From UBA668 sp031366885 (GTDB lineage: Bacteria > Actinomycetota > Acidimicrobiia > Acidimicrobiales > Ilumatobacteraceae): a DNA stretch of 7,481 nucleotides. Location: contig JANLPB010000100.1 in assembly GCA_031366885.1 (NCBI GenBank), positions 1 through 7,481 of the forward strand, given 5' to 3'. A program made the translations under genes and the position numbers. The notes below the pieces were generated by a model that saw nothing but the letters and a program-made list of their open reading frames with translations, searched no databases and was not told the origin of the DNA. This document shows, piece after piece, positions 1 through 5,731 of the stretch; the first letter of the stretch is position 1, and every line of letters begins with the position of its first letter.

Positions 1-63
1 GCTGTCGCCATCGAGAGCACCGAAGTCGAAGAGACCGGCGCTGACGACGAGGTGGAGGGCTGA
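1..63 (+). CDS. C-terminal end of upstream ribosomal-operon gene (probably rpsR), partial
   Basis: The first 20 codons are open in frame 1 and end at TGA 61-63. They encode a strongly acidic tail (Glu/Asp-rich, ending DDEVEG). Conserved actinobacterial order places rpsR (S18) directly before rplI, with ssb and rpsF further upstream, so this is most likely an S18 with an acidic C-terminal extension. The visible residues alone do not identify the family, and ssb (acidic C-terminus, but normally ending in a DDDIPF-like motif that is absent here) or rpsF remain possible. The stop codon overlaps the rplI start by one base (TGATG), which implies translational coupling. Confidence 0.55.
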   Translation, partial: AVAIESTEVEETGADDEVEG

Positions 64-506
64 TGAAGCTGATCCTTCGCTCCGACCGTAAGGGCCTCGG
101 CAAGCGCGGCGATGTGGTGGAGGTGGCCGATGGCCACGCTCGCAACTTCCTGCTGCCCAAGGGCCATGCCATCAAGTCCACCGATGGTGCCGCGGCGCAG
201 GCTGTGTCCATGCGTCGTGCTCGCGACCTGCGCGATGCGCAGGACCGCGAGAGCGCGCAGACCGTGGCTTCGGCCCTGGTCGCCAAGACCTTCACGATTC
301 CTGTGAAGGCTGGCGCTGAAGGCCGGTTGTTCGGTTCGGTCACTAACGCCGATGTCGCCGCCGCCGTGGAGGCTCAGGCGCACATCGTGCTCGACCGTAA
401 GAAGTTGCACGTCGACCACATCAAGACCACCGGCACCTACCAGGTCGCCGCCAAGTTGCACCACGACGTCGAGTTCCCGATCACCATCGAGGTCGTCGCC
501 AGGTAG
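63..506 (+). CDS. rplI: 50S ribosomal protein L9 (bL9)
   Basis: Encodes a 147-residue protein, the normal length for bL9, which binds 23S rRNA near the L1 stalk base and helps maintain reading-frame fidelity. The N-terminal rRNA-binding domain (about residues 1-50) carries the family signature: GLGKRGDVVEVADGHARNFL followed by LPKGHA. A charged, Ala-rich connecting helix spans about residues 45-75. The C-terminal domain (about 76-147) contains the typical GRLFGSVTNADVAAAV segment. The ATG at 63 overlaps the preceding TGA, and a GGAGGG purine run at 54-59 serves as the Shine-Dalgarno region. The gene is cotranscribed with the upstream gene. A hairpin 10 bp after the stop may partly separate it from dnaB. 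Confidence 0.97.
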   Translation: MKLILRSDRKGLGKRGDVVEVADGHARNFLLPKGHAIKSTDGAAAQAVSMRRARDLRDAQDRESAQTVASALVAKTFTIPVKAGAEGRLFGSVTNADVAAAVEAQAHIVLDRKKLHVDHIKTTGTYQVAAKLHHDVEFPITIEVVAR

Positions 507-516
507 TTCCTTGTTC

Positions 517-540
517 GGCACCACTGCCTGCAGTGGTGCC
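517..540 (+). terminator. Hairpin after rplI, possible terminator or attenuator
   Basis: A perfect 10-bp inverted repeat, GGCACCACTG (517-526) and CAGTGGTGCC (531-540), flanks a 4-nt loop 10 nt after the rplI stop. No T-run follows, so it is not a canonical intrinsic terminator. U-poor hairpins at operon ends are common in high-GC actinobacteria, so termination, attenuation before dnaB or 3'-end stabilisation are all possible. Confidence 0.55.
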
Positions 541-541
541 G

Positions 542-653
542 TTACACACAGCATTATCCACAGCCCTGGTGGTTGCCGTTCGCGGCTGTCGCCGGGGCTG
601 TGCTGTCTCTGCGCGGGTGTCGTTCCGTCGTAGTTATCCCCAGGCAATTCACA
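542..653 (+). promoter_or_regulatory. Cluster of DnaA-box-like sites upstream of dnaB
   Basis: Four same-orientation sites resemble the DnaA box TTATNCACA. They are TTACACACA at 542-550 (8 of 9), TTATCCACA at 554-562 (perfect), TTATCCCCA at 634-642 (8 of 9) and CAATTCACA at 645-653 (7 of 9). The members of each pair start 12 bp and 11 bp apart, about one helical turn. A -10-like CATTAT (552-557) overlaps the perfect box. The simplest reading is a DnaA-responsive regulatory region controlling the helicase gene. The sequence match is direct and the regulation is inferred. Confidence 0.5.
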
Positions 654-704
654 GGTAGTTGGCACTAGCCGTCCCCAGGACGAGTCAGGCAAGGTAGGTG
701 AATC

Positions 705-3371
705 ATGACGGACTTCAGGTCGGGCAACTCCCGCGACTCCGGCCGCGATCGACCTGCGCCTCGGCGTGACAACGGTCGCGTGCCTCCCCACAACCTCAGT
801 GCGGAAGAAAGCCTGTTGGGCGCGTTGCTGCTCTCGCGTGAGGTGGTGGGCCAGGTCAGCGAGCTGGGCGTGCAGGTAGAGCACTTCTACAAGCCGTCGC
901 ACCAACACATCTACTCGGCAATGCGGGGGCTGATGGCCACCGGCCAGCCGGTTGACGTCGTCACTGTCGCCGACGAACTGCGTCGCAATGGGCTGCTCGA
1001 GGAGATCGGTGGCTCACAGGCCCTGCTGGAGCTGCAGAACGCAACGCCAGCCATCTCGAATGCGTCGCGCTACGCGAAGATCGTGCAAGACACGGCCGTA
1101 TTGCGCCGCCTCATCAGCGTTGCCGGCGAGATCACCGAAATCGCCTATATGGAGCCCGACGACGTCACGAAGGCGCTCGATGAGGCCGAGACCAAGGTGT
1201 TCGAGGTCGCCGAGGATCGGGTGGTCGATTCCACTCGACCGTTGTCGGAGTTGTTGCCACTGGCGATGGACAAGTTGCAAGAGACGTTCGAGCGCGGCGA
1301 CAGCATCACCGGTGCCGCCACCGGCTTCAACGACCTAGACGAGATCCTGTCGGGCCTGCAACCCAGCACGTTGAACATCATCGGTGCGAGACCCGCGATG
1401 GGAAAGTGCGTGGCGTGGGACACGCCGATGGTCGACCCTCGTACCGGCGCCATGCGCACCGCTGCGGAGATATTTGACTCAGCGTTGCTTGAGGCCGACG
1501 TGCCGCTCTTGTCGCTCAGCGACGACGCCAAGTTGGTGCCCACGACGGCGAGTGCGCTGCTCGACGACGGCATCAAGCCGGTCTATCAAGTTGAGACTCG
1601 CGCCGGTCGTCGCATCCGGATTACTGCTAGCCACCCACTCTTGTCGCAGCACGGCTGGCGCCCACTCGAGCAACTACGGGTAGGCGATTTCGTCGCCGCC
1701 CCTTCGATCATCCCCATCTTCGGCAATACCGAGCTCCCCGACGCAGAGATCGACCTCTTGGCGCTCCTCATTGGCGATGGGTCGATCGGACCAGGCCCAG
1801 GTACTCCGTCGCTGACGTGTGCGTTGACGGATGTCTTCGATGTCGCGCAGTCGGCTGCAGAGACCTTTGGGGCGAACATGACGTTCAATGCCACTGCTGG
1901 CGCAGCAACTACGTATCGAATCTCCTGTGGTCGCGGTGGTGTCGCAAACCCAGTGACGGAGATGCTTCGTCGACACGAGTGCTGGGGGAAGGCTGCTCAC
2001 GACGAACGAGTACCGGCCGCCGTGTTCACGGCGCCCCGACAGCAAGTCGTTCGCTTCCTCAATCGACTTTTTGCGACGGACGGCACAGCGTGGATTGCGA
2101 AGGCGGGATACGCCCGAATCGGTTACGCCACGGTCAGCGAGCAACTCTCGCTGGATGTGGTGCACCTTCTTTTGAGGTTCGGAATTCGCTCCAAGCGTCG
2201 CACTCGATGGGTCAAGTACAACGACAATCGGCGACGGGCGTTCGAGGTCGAAATCATGGATTCGGCGTCGCTGCGGCTGTTCTGTGCAGAGATTGGAATT
2301 CTGGGGAAGGGTGCCGCAGTTGAGCGCGTCGCTGCACATGTGGCTCACGCACCCCTCAACCAGTACCCGATCGACACGCTGCCCAAGGAAGTCTGGGATG
2401 ACGTCATCAAGGCAAAGGGCGAGCGCACCTGGGCGTCGATCAACGCCGCTGCGGGGAAGCCACGGAGTCACAACTGGCATGCGTATCGTCGCAGCCCGCG
2501 GAGGGAGACCATTGCATTGCTGGCTCAGGTCCTCGACGACGATCGGCTTCGCTGGTGGTCGTCGCCGGCGGTGACCTGGGACCGAATCACGGACATCATG
2601 CCCGCAGGCAAACACAGGGTCATCGACTTCACGGTTCCGCATCTGCACAACTTTGTCGCGGCTGACTTGTTCGTTCATAACACCGCGATTGGGTTGGGCA
2701 TCGCCACCAATGTGGCGAAAAGCACGCAGAAGCCGGTGCTGGTCTTCTCGTTGGAAATGGGTCACGCCGAGCTGACTCAGCGAATCCTGACCAGTGAGGC
2801 AGAGGTCGAGTCGCAAAAGCTGCGCAGCGGCCGGCTGGTGGAGGCCGACTGGACCAAGATCGGTCGCGCCATCAACCGCATCGACAGTCTGCCGCTGTAC
2901 CTGGACGACAACCCGCGGGTCACTGTCATGGAGATTCGGGCGAAGGCCCGGCGGATGAAGGCTCGCCACGGTGGCCTGGCTCTGATCATGATCGACTACC
3001 TCCAGCTGATGAGCGGCGGTATGAACAGCGAGAACCGCCAGCTCGAGGTCAGCGAGATCAGTCGTGGACTGAAGGTGTTGGCTCGTGAACTCGACGTGCC
3101 GATCATCGCTCTCAGCCAGCTGAGCAGAAACCTGGAGAGCCGCGCCGACAAGCGCCCCATGCTTGCCGACCTTCGTGAATCCGGCTCGCTGGAACAAGAC
3201 GCGGACGTGGTCATGTTCCTCTACCGCGACGAGGTCTACAACCGCGACTCGCCCGATAAGGCAAGTGCCGAGCTGATCATCGCCAAGCACCGCTCGGGCC
3301 CCACCGGCGTCGCCCGCTTGGTCTGGCGCGGGCAGTACACCAAGTTCGGCAACGCTGCCCGCGGTGTCTGA
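705..3371 (+). CDS. dnaB: Replicative DNA helicase DnaB, intein-containing precursor
   Basis: Encodes the ring-shaped hexameric 5'-3' helicase that unwinds the replication fork and binds primase. The precursor has 888 residues. Removal of the 425-residue intein (235-659) leaves a 463-residue mature protein, normal for DnaB. The N-terminal helical domain covers about residues 27-150 (VPPHNLSAEESLLGALL onward). The RecA-like ATPase begins near residue 200 (TGFNDLD). Walker A is GARPAMGK joined to Thr660 after splicing. Walker B is LIMIDYLQL with Asp764. DnaB motifs follow: LSQLSRNLE, RESGSLEQDADVV and the C-terminal IIAKHRSGPTG with the arginine-finger region. The ATG at 705 is preceded by an AAGG-type Shine-Dalgarno (AAGGTAGGTG, 691-700). 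Residues 1-25 are a charged, low-complexity extension. The H4-motif site RESG/SLEQ (junction 3185/3186), another known DnaB intein site, is uninterrupted. Without splicing the P-loop is split and the helicase should be inactive. Confidence 0.97.
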   Translation: MTDFRSGNSRDSGRDRPAPRRDNGRVPPHNLSAEESLLGALLLSREVVGQVSELGVQVEHFYKPSHQHIYSAMRGLMATGQPVDVVTVADELRRNGLLEEIGGSQALLELQNATPAISNASRYAKIVQDTAVLRRLISVAGEITEIAYMEPDDVTKALDEAETKVFEVAEDRVVDSTRPLSELLPLAMDKLQETFERGDSITGAATGFNDLDEILSGLQPSTLNIIGARPAMGKCVAWDTPMVDPRTGAMRTAAEIFDSALLEADVPLLSLSDDAKLVPTTASALLDDGIKPVYQVETRAGRRIRITASHPLLSQHGWRPLEQLRVGDFVAAPSIIPIFGNTELPDAEIDLLALLIGDGSIGPGPGTPSLTCALTDVFDVAQSAAETFGANMTFNATAGAATTYRISCGRGGVANPVTEMLRRHECWGKAAHDERVPAAVFTAPRQQVVRFLNRLFATDGTAWIAKAGYARIGYATVSEQLSLDVVHLLLRFGIRSKRRTRWVKYNDNRRRAFEVEIMDSASLRLFCAEIGILGKGAAVERVAAHVAHAPLNQYPIDTLPKEVWDDVIKAKGERTWASINAAAGKPRSHNWHAYRRSPRRETIALLAQVLDDDRLRWWSSPAVTWDRITDIMPAGKHRVIDFTVPHLHNFVAADLFVHNTAIGLGIATNVAKSTQKPVLVFSLEMGHAELTQRILTSEAEVESQKLRSGRLVEADWTKIGRAINRIDSLPLYLDDNPRVTVMEIRAKARRMKARHGGLALIMIDYLQLMSGGMNSENRQLEVSEISRGLKVLARELDVPIIALSQLSRNLESRADKRPMLADLRESGSLEQDADVVMFLYRDEVYNRDSPDKASAELIIAKHRSGPTGVARLVWRGQYTKFGNAARGV
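1407..2681 (+). mobile_element. P-loop DnaB intein with LAGLIDADG homing endonuclease
   Basis: An in-frame 425-residue protein intron spans precursor residues 235-659, inserted between Walker A Lys234 and Thr660. Splicing residues are complete: Cys235 as first residue (block A, CVAWDTPMVD), TxxH block B as TASH (Thr307, His310), block F VIDFTVP with Asp641, block G with penultimate His658 and terminal Asn659, and Thr660 as the +1 nucleophile. This is the class 1 arrangement. The central part is a DOD-type homing endonuclease with two LAGLIDADG helices. The first is LLALLIGDG (351-359, Asp358) and the second is FLNRLFATDG (451-460, Asp459), about 100 residues apart as expected. Both catalytic Asp are retained, suggesting an active endonuclease that targets intein-less dnaB alleles. 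Residues about 465-635 form a further DNA-recognition region, including LLLRFGI and CAEIGILGK segments typical of these proteins. The site corresponds to the P-loop site of mycobacterial DnaB inteins. Splicing and cutting are predicted, not shown. Confidence 0.95.
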
Positions 3372-3403
3372 TTTCGCTCGGCTCACCCGTCGGGTCCAGC
3401 AAG

Positions 3404-3409
3404 TAGTGT
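3404..3409 (+). promoter_or_regulatory. -10-like hexamer TAGTGT, leaderless promoter candidate
   Basis: TAGTGT fits the actinobacterial -10 pattern TANNNT and lies exactly 6 nt before the ATG at 3416. Transcription would then begin at the start codon. No convincing Shine-Dalgarno precedes that ATG, which agrees with a leaderless mRNA. No clear -35 was identified. Confidence 0.45.
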
Positions 3410-3415
3410 CCGGGA

Positions 3416-3886
3416 ATGACAACACGCCACCTCGAAGAGTCCCGGAGCTTTCCTGTGAGTGTCGAGGTGGCCTACCAGCAGGTCCTCACCGTGCCGTTGC
3501 CGCAGATTTTCGGCCGGCGTTACTGGGCGATCGCGCCGATAACCGAGGTCATCGGTCAGGAGGGCGAGTGGGGTACCACGATCGGCCAGACCCGCACGAT
3601 CAAGATGAGCGATGGCGCCAGCATGCTCGAGACGCTGACTGTCATCGAAAGTCCGAGCCGATTTGGCTACACCATCGGCAACGTGAAGGGCATGTTGAAG
3701 CTGCTGGTCAGCACTGCGACTGGTGTATGGGCGTTCGAGCCTGACGGCGCGGGCGTGCGCGTGACCTGGAGCTGGGACGTCACGCCGACGAAGGTCGGGC
3801 GCGCAATGATGCCGGTCTTCGCGAAGTTGTGGTCCGGGTCTGCCAACCAGGCCATGGACGAGATCGGCAAGATCCTCCAACCCTGA
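3416..3886 (+). CDS. SRPBCC (START/Bet v1-like) family protein
   Basis: A 156-residue cytoplasmic protein without signal peptide or membrane segments. Its order of elements fits the SRPBCC helix-grip fold: an opening strand (HLEESRSFPVSVEVAYQ, residues 5-21), then alternating strands, VWAFEPDGAGVRVTWSWDV (about 109-127), and a long C-terminal helix (about 130-155, ending MDEIGKILQ). This fold makes a deep hydrophobic cavity used for lipid, polyketide or other small-molecule binding. Pfam-like polyketide cyclase/dehydrase annotations are often given to such proteins, but no catalytic residues can be assigned here and the ligand is unknown. It starts 44 bp after dnaB and probably has its own leaderless promoter, so linkage to dnaB is likely positional rather than functional. 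Confident as a gene, moderately confident in fold. Confidence 0.85.
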   Translation: MTTRHLEESRSFPVSVEVAYQQVLTVPLPQIFGRRYWAIAPITEVIGQEGEWGTTIGQTRTIKMSDGASMLETLTVIESPSRFGYTIGNVKGMLKLLVSTATGVWAFEPDGAGVRVTWSWDVTPTKVGRAMMPVFAKLWSGSANQAMDEIGKILQP

Positions 3887-3921
3887 GTGCCGCGATCTCT
3901 GTAGGCCTTCTGCCGTCATAG

Positions 3922-4500
3922 GTGGTCGTCCGGTGGCGTCTATCTGACGTGCGTCGGCCCACTCTTCTTCTACTCCTTGGCATGGCCCTGCCCTTGGTTG
4001 GCTGTGGTGCCGATCCGCCGCTCTCGGCCTCGACGGCGGCGGCTGCGGCTGCGGGCCAGGGCACGTATCACGACACGGCGACCACAATGCTGCGGGCATC
4101 TACCACCACCACCAGCGTCACGACTACGACGGCGCCGTTGGCGGAGATTGGCATGGCGTGTTCGCGGACAGGCCGCACCCCTCTCGAACGGCTGCGAGCG
4201 TCGCGGGGCCGCGGACCCCTGACCGTCAGCGACGACATGGACAACGTGGCGTGCTACGTGGCCGGCGATCTCTCAGCGCGCGGCGCGTGGTGGCCCTCGT
4301 TCGCGCTTGACCCCAACCTCTGCCCGGGGAAGGAGACGACGTTCGCAGTTGCCGACACCGTCGACCAGTTGATCGAGATTGCCTGGGTGTCAAACATCAT
4401 CGCCAGCGACAGCAGTAGTCCCATCGGTCTCGCAACGAAGTTCACCAGTGGCTCGAACGGCAGTGGTCGATTACTCGCCGTGCTCATCGTCTGCAAGTAA
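3922..4500 (+). CDS. Putative secreted lipoprotein with Thr-rich linker, unknown function
   Basis: A 192-residue protein if the GTG at 3922 is used. An in-frame GTG at 3949 gives a more compact signal peptide (VRRPT, then the hydrophobic run LLLLLGMALPL). Neither start has a clear Shine-Dalgarno, so the start is unresolved. The signal peptide ends in a lipobox, PLVGC, with Cys28 the predicted lipidated residue. Next come an Ala/Ser/Thr low-complexity stretch (residues 35-72, with two TTTT runs), typical of a flexible cell-wall linker, and a C-terminal domain of about 120 residues. Four further cysteines (80, 111, 134, 191) could form two disulfides, consistent with an extracytoplasmic location. 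I recognise no family. It lies 35 bp after the SRPBCC gene, is convergent with the VOC gene and may share a transcript with the former. Confidence 0.7.
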   Translation: MVVRWRLSDVRRPTLLLLLGMALPLVGCGADPPLSASTAAAAAAGQGTYHDTATTMLRASTTTTSVTTTTAPLAEIGMACSRTGRTPLERLRASRGRGPLTVSDDMDNVACYVAGDLSARGAWWPSFALDPNLCPGKETTFAVADTVDQLIEIAWVSNIIASDSSSPIGLATKFTSGSNGSGRLLAVLIVCK

Positions 4501-4508
4501 CTGCGTCC

Positions 4509-4538
4509 GGGTCGTGATCGTCAGGGTCGTGATCGTCA
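4509..4538. repeat. Perfect 15-bp tandem duplication between convergent genes
   Basis: Two back-to-back identical copies of GGGTCGTGATCGTCA occupy 4509-4523 and 4524-4538. The unit length is a multiple of three and contains TCA, which is TGA on the minus strand. The VOC gene therefore ends at TGA 4538-4536 and has a second in-frame TGA at 4523-4521. The repeat fills most of the 35-bp gap between the two convergent genes. It looks like a replication-slippage duplication. Confidence 0.9.
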
Positions 4539-5105
4539 GCCCACGGGTGCGGCAACCAAGGGTTGCCATACGGTCAGTGCGGGTGGGTGTTCGTCAAGGC
4601 TTGGAGACGGGTCGGTCACGATTGCCGCTGCTCGAGCCCGTTCCTCGTCCGTGAACGGCCGCAGGCTGTGGCAGAACTCGACCATGTTGCCGCTCGGATC
4701 GGTGATGTAGATGCTGACGCAGAATTCGTGGTTGACCTCGAGCACCGTGTGCCCGTGGCTGCGCCAGCGGTCGCGGTGGCGGGCCAGTTCGTCGAGAGAC
4801 GAGGCATCGAACGCAATGTGGTTCACCCACACCGGCAGGCCGTGCGACTTGTTGATGTCGACGGGAAACTCGGTACCGATCGCAGGGTCGTGAATCTCCC
4901 AGAACGCCATCATTCCGGTCTCGCCATTCGGTGAATCGTCGGTGGCGTAGAAGAAGTGCTTGCTGAATCCGGTGACTACACCCTCGGCGTTGGGCGGGTT
5001 TGGTGCAGCGACCACCTTCACGAGTTGAAAGCCCATCACTTCGGTGTAGAAGCGGTGCGTGACGGCAGCGTCGTGAGTGGCGAGTGCGACGTGGTGGAAG
5101 CCCAT
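4536..5105 (-). CDS. VOC superfamily (glyoxalase/bleomycin-resistance/extradiol dioxygenase-like) protein
   Basis: A 189-residue cytoplasmic metalloenzyme-type protein made of two beta-alpha-beta-beta-beta modules. Module 1 opens with MGFHHVALATHDAAVTHRFY, a classic VOC start (residues 1-20), and includes MMAFWEIHD. Module 2 opens with VNHIAFDASSLDEL (residues 94-107) and closes with IYITDPSGNMVEFCH (residues 132-146). Likely metal ligands from family positions are His5, Glu70, His96 and Glu143, an H-E-H-E layout as in glyoxalase I. Extradiol dioxygenases use H-H-E instead, so the reaction cannot be fixed. The tail after about residue 150 is extended and Pro-rich. The ATG at 5105-5103 has a GACAAT hexamer exactly 6 nt upstream and no Shine-Dalgarno, suggesting leaderless expression. 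The gene is divergent from the small membrane protein at 5162 and convergent with the lipoprotein gene. Substrate unknown. Confidence 0.9.
   Translation of the reverse strand: MGFHHVALATHDAAVTHRFYTEVMGFQLVKVVAAPNPPNAEGVVTGFSKHFFYATDDSPNGETGMMAFWEIHDPAIGTEFPVDINKSHGLPVWVNHIAFDASSLDELARHRDRWRSHGHTVLEVNHEFCVSIYITDPSGNMVEFCHSLRPFTDEERARAAAIVTDPSPSLDEHPPALTVWQPLVAAPVG
4551..4567. terminator. Short hairpin within the VOC 3' end, possible bidirectional terminator
   Basis: The arms GGCAACC (4551-4557) and GGTTGCC (4561-4567) form a perfect 7-bp stem with a 3-nt loop. It lies in the last codons of the VOC gene and 50 bp past the lipoprotein stop, where transcripts of the convergent genes would meet. 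No T-tract is present, and it could be a coding coincidence. Confidence 0.3.
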
Positions 5106-5111
5106 GGGGGA

Positions 5112-5117
5112 ATTGTC
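5112..5117 (-). promoter_or_regulatory. -10-like hexamer GACAAT for the VOC gene
   Basis: On the minus strand GACAAT (5117-5112) is followed by TCCCCC and then the ATG at 5105, a 6-nt gap. It matches the xANNNT pattern and is one base from TACAAT. It indicates a likely leaderless start for the VOC gene within the 56-bp divergent spacer. Confidence 0.45.
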
Positions 5118-5149
5118 GCGCCGCCGCGCAAGCCCCGGCGTACCGGAGG

Positions 5150-5155
5150 CAGACT
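5150..5155 (+). promoter_or_regulatory. -10-like hexamer CAGACT for the small membrane protein gene
   Basis: CAGACT fits xANNNT and lies exactly 6 nt before the ATG at 5162. A GGAGG run (5145-5149) sits 12 nt from the start, rather far for a Shine-Dalgarno. Leaderless and leadered models are therefore both possible. This is the weakest hexamer of the three. Confidence 0.35.
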
Positions 5156-5161
5156 GGGCGC

Positions 5162-5371
5162 ATGTTCCTCGGCAACGACCTCATCGTGTGGATGCTGCTC
5201 GCTCTCGGTGGAGCGCTTTTCGCTGGCAACCTGCTGGCAGTCGTCCGGCCGCCGACGGGCCCGAAGCAGGAGGGCGACCTCCCTCGGGCGCCGCGAGCGC
5301 GCAGCTTGACGATGGCCACTATCGGCCTCGTCGTCGCGCTGGCGGCGCTAGGTGCGCTCATCACAAAGTAA
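5162..5371 (+). CDS. Small two-helix membrane protein, unknown function
   Basis: A 69-residue integral membrane protein. TM1 spans about residues 6-28 (LIVWMLLALGGALFAGNLLA). TM2 spans about residues 50-68 (TMATIGLVVALAALGALIT). Between them lies a polar loop with GPKQEGDLPRAPRAR, rich in Arg/Lys and so probably cytoplasmic, which would put both termini outside. I chose the ATG at 5162 over the in-frame upstream codons from 5084. That longer form would overlap the VOC start and add a charged segment with no membrane logic, and 5162 sits behind the promoter-like hexamer. The layout resembles small conserved hypothetical actinobacterial membrane proteins, but I cannot name a family. It is divergent from the VOC gene. 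Confidence 0.75.
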   Translation: MFLGNDLIVWMLLALGGALFAGNLLAVVRPPTGPKQEGDLPRAPRARSLTMATIGLVVALAALGALITK

Positions 5372-5469
5372 GCAATTCAGCAGATCCTTGAGTTCCGCGT
5401 CATGGCTGGGCGCTGTGAGCGTCGTGCAGCCGTGAGCGAGTATCTTGCCGGCGGCGTGGCCTGTGTGAT

Positions 5470-5622
5470 GTGCGGGCCAACGACTGGTTGCAAGGTCACG
5501 GACGAGTGACCAGCGTGGAGCCGCTCGACACCAGTGGCGTGCTTGTGCGAACGTCCAACGAACTAATTGTGCGCCGGGCCGATCAGGAAAACACTGTCCT
5601 TCGTCGTCGCGGGGAAGGTTGA
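5470..5622 (+). CDS. Possible small ORF or gene remnant, frame 1
   Basis: An open frame with a GTG at 5470 gives 50 residues, and it is open from 5419 without another good start. The protein (VRANDWLQGHGRVTSVEPL..., then DTSGVLVRTSNELIVRRAD) has alternating hydrophobic and polar residues suggestive of short beta strands and is not obviously shadow-like. There is no Shine-Dalgarno. A TATCTT hexamer at 5441-5446 could be a -10. It overlaps the next ORF in a different frame, so one of them may be spurious or both may be parts of a frameshifted gene. Confidence 0.25.
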   Translation: MRANDWLQGHGRVTSVEPLDTSGVLVRTSNELIVRRADQENTVLRRRGEG

Positions 5623-5731
5623 GTATCGGCTCGTGACGGGCGACGCAGCGGTGTTTGTTTGCGTGACTGTGCGGCGCCACGGGAAAGAGTGCAGCGGGCC
5701 ATTCGTTATCCCAGGCCGTTCACGAGTCTGA
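5567..5731 (+). CDS. Possible small ORF or gene remnant, frame 2, ending at a hairpin
   Basis: Open from a TTG at 5567 to TGA 5729-5731, 54 residues, with plausible protein texture (LSFVVAGKVEYRLVTGDAAV, then CVTVRRHGK and GPFVIPGRSRV). Third codon positions are about 70% G/C by hand count, compatible with coding in this genome. There is no ATG/GTG start before the conserved-looking part and no Shine-Dalgarno. The stop directly abuts a perfect 8-bp hairpin, which favours a real transcript end here. It may be the 3' part of a gene whose 5' part is the overlapping frame-1 ORF. Confidence 0.25.
   Translation: MCAGPIRKTLSFVVAGKVEYRLVTGDAAVFVCVTVRRHGKECSGPFVIPGRSRV

Noticed and set aside
541..704. 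Origin of replication, given several DnaA boxes
   Set aside because: Only one box is perfect, there is no AT-rich unwinding element, and the flanking genes are not dnaA-dnaN. A regulatory role fits better.
3183..3188. A second DnaB intein at the H4 (RESG/SLEQ) site
   Set aside because: The coding sequence is continuous across this junction, so the site is empty.
1674..3425. A 583-residue open frame on the minus strand opposite dnaB
   Set aside because: It lies entirely antisense to dnaB and the intein, which have full motif support. Its peptide has no recognisable domain, and long antisense open frames are common in high-GC genes.
5402..5509. A 35-residue ORF with four cysteines (including a CVMC pair)
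   Set aside because: It has no Shine-Dalgarno or promoter-like hexamer, it is in the same frame as the preceding gene after its stop, and it is too short to separate from chance.
5348..5680. A 110-residue minus-strand ORF in the gene-poor region
   Set aside because: The peptide is rich in His, Cys, Trp and Arg with no domain-like pattern, it overlaps the end of the small membrane protein gene, and there is no start signal.
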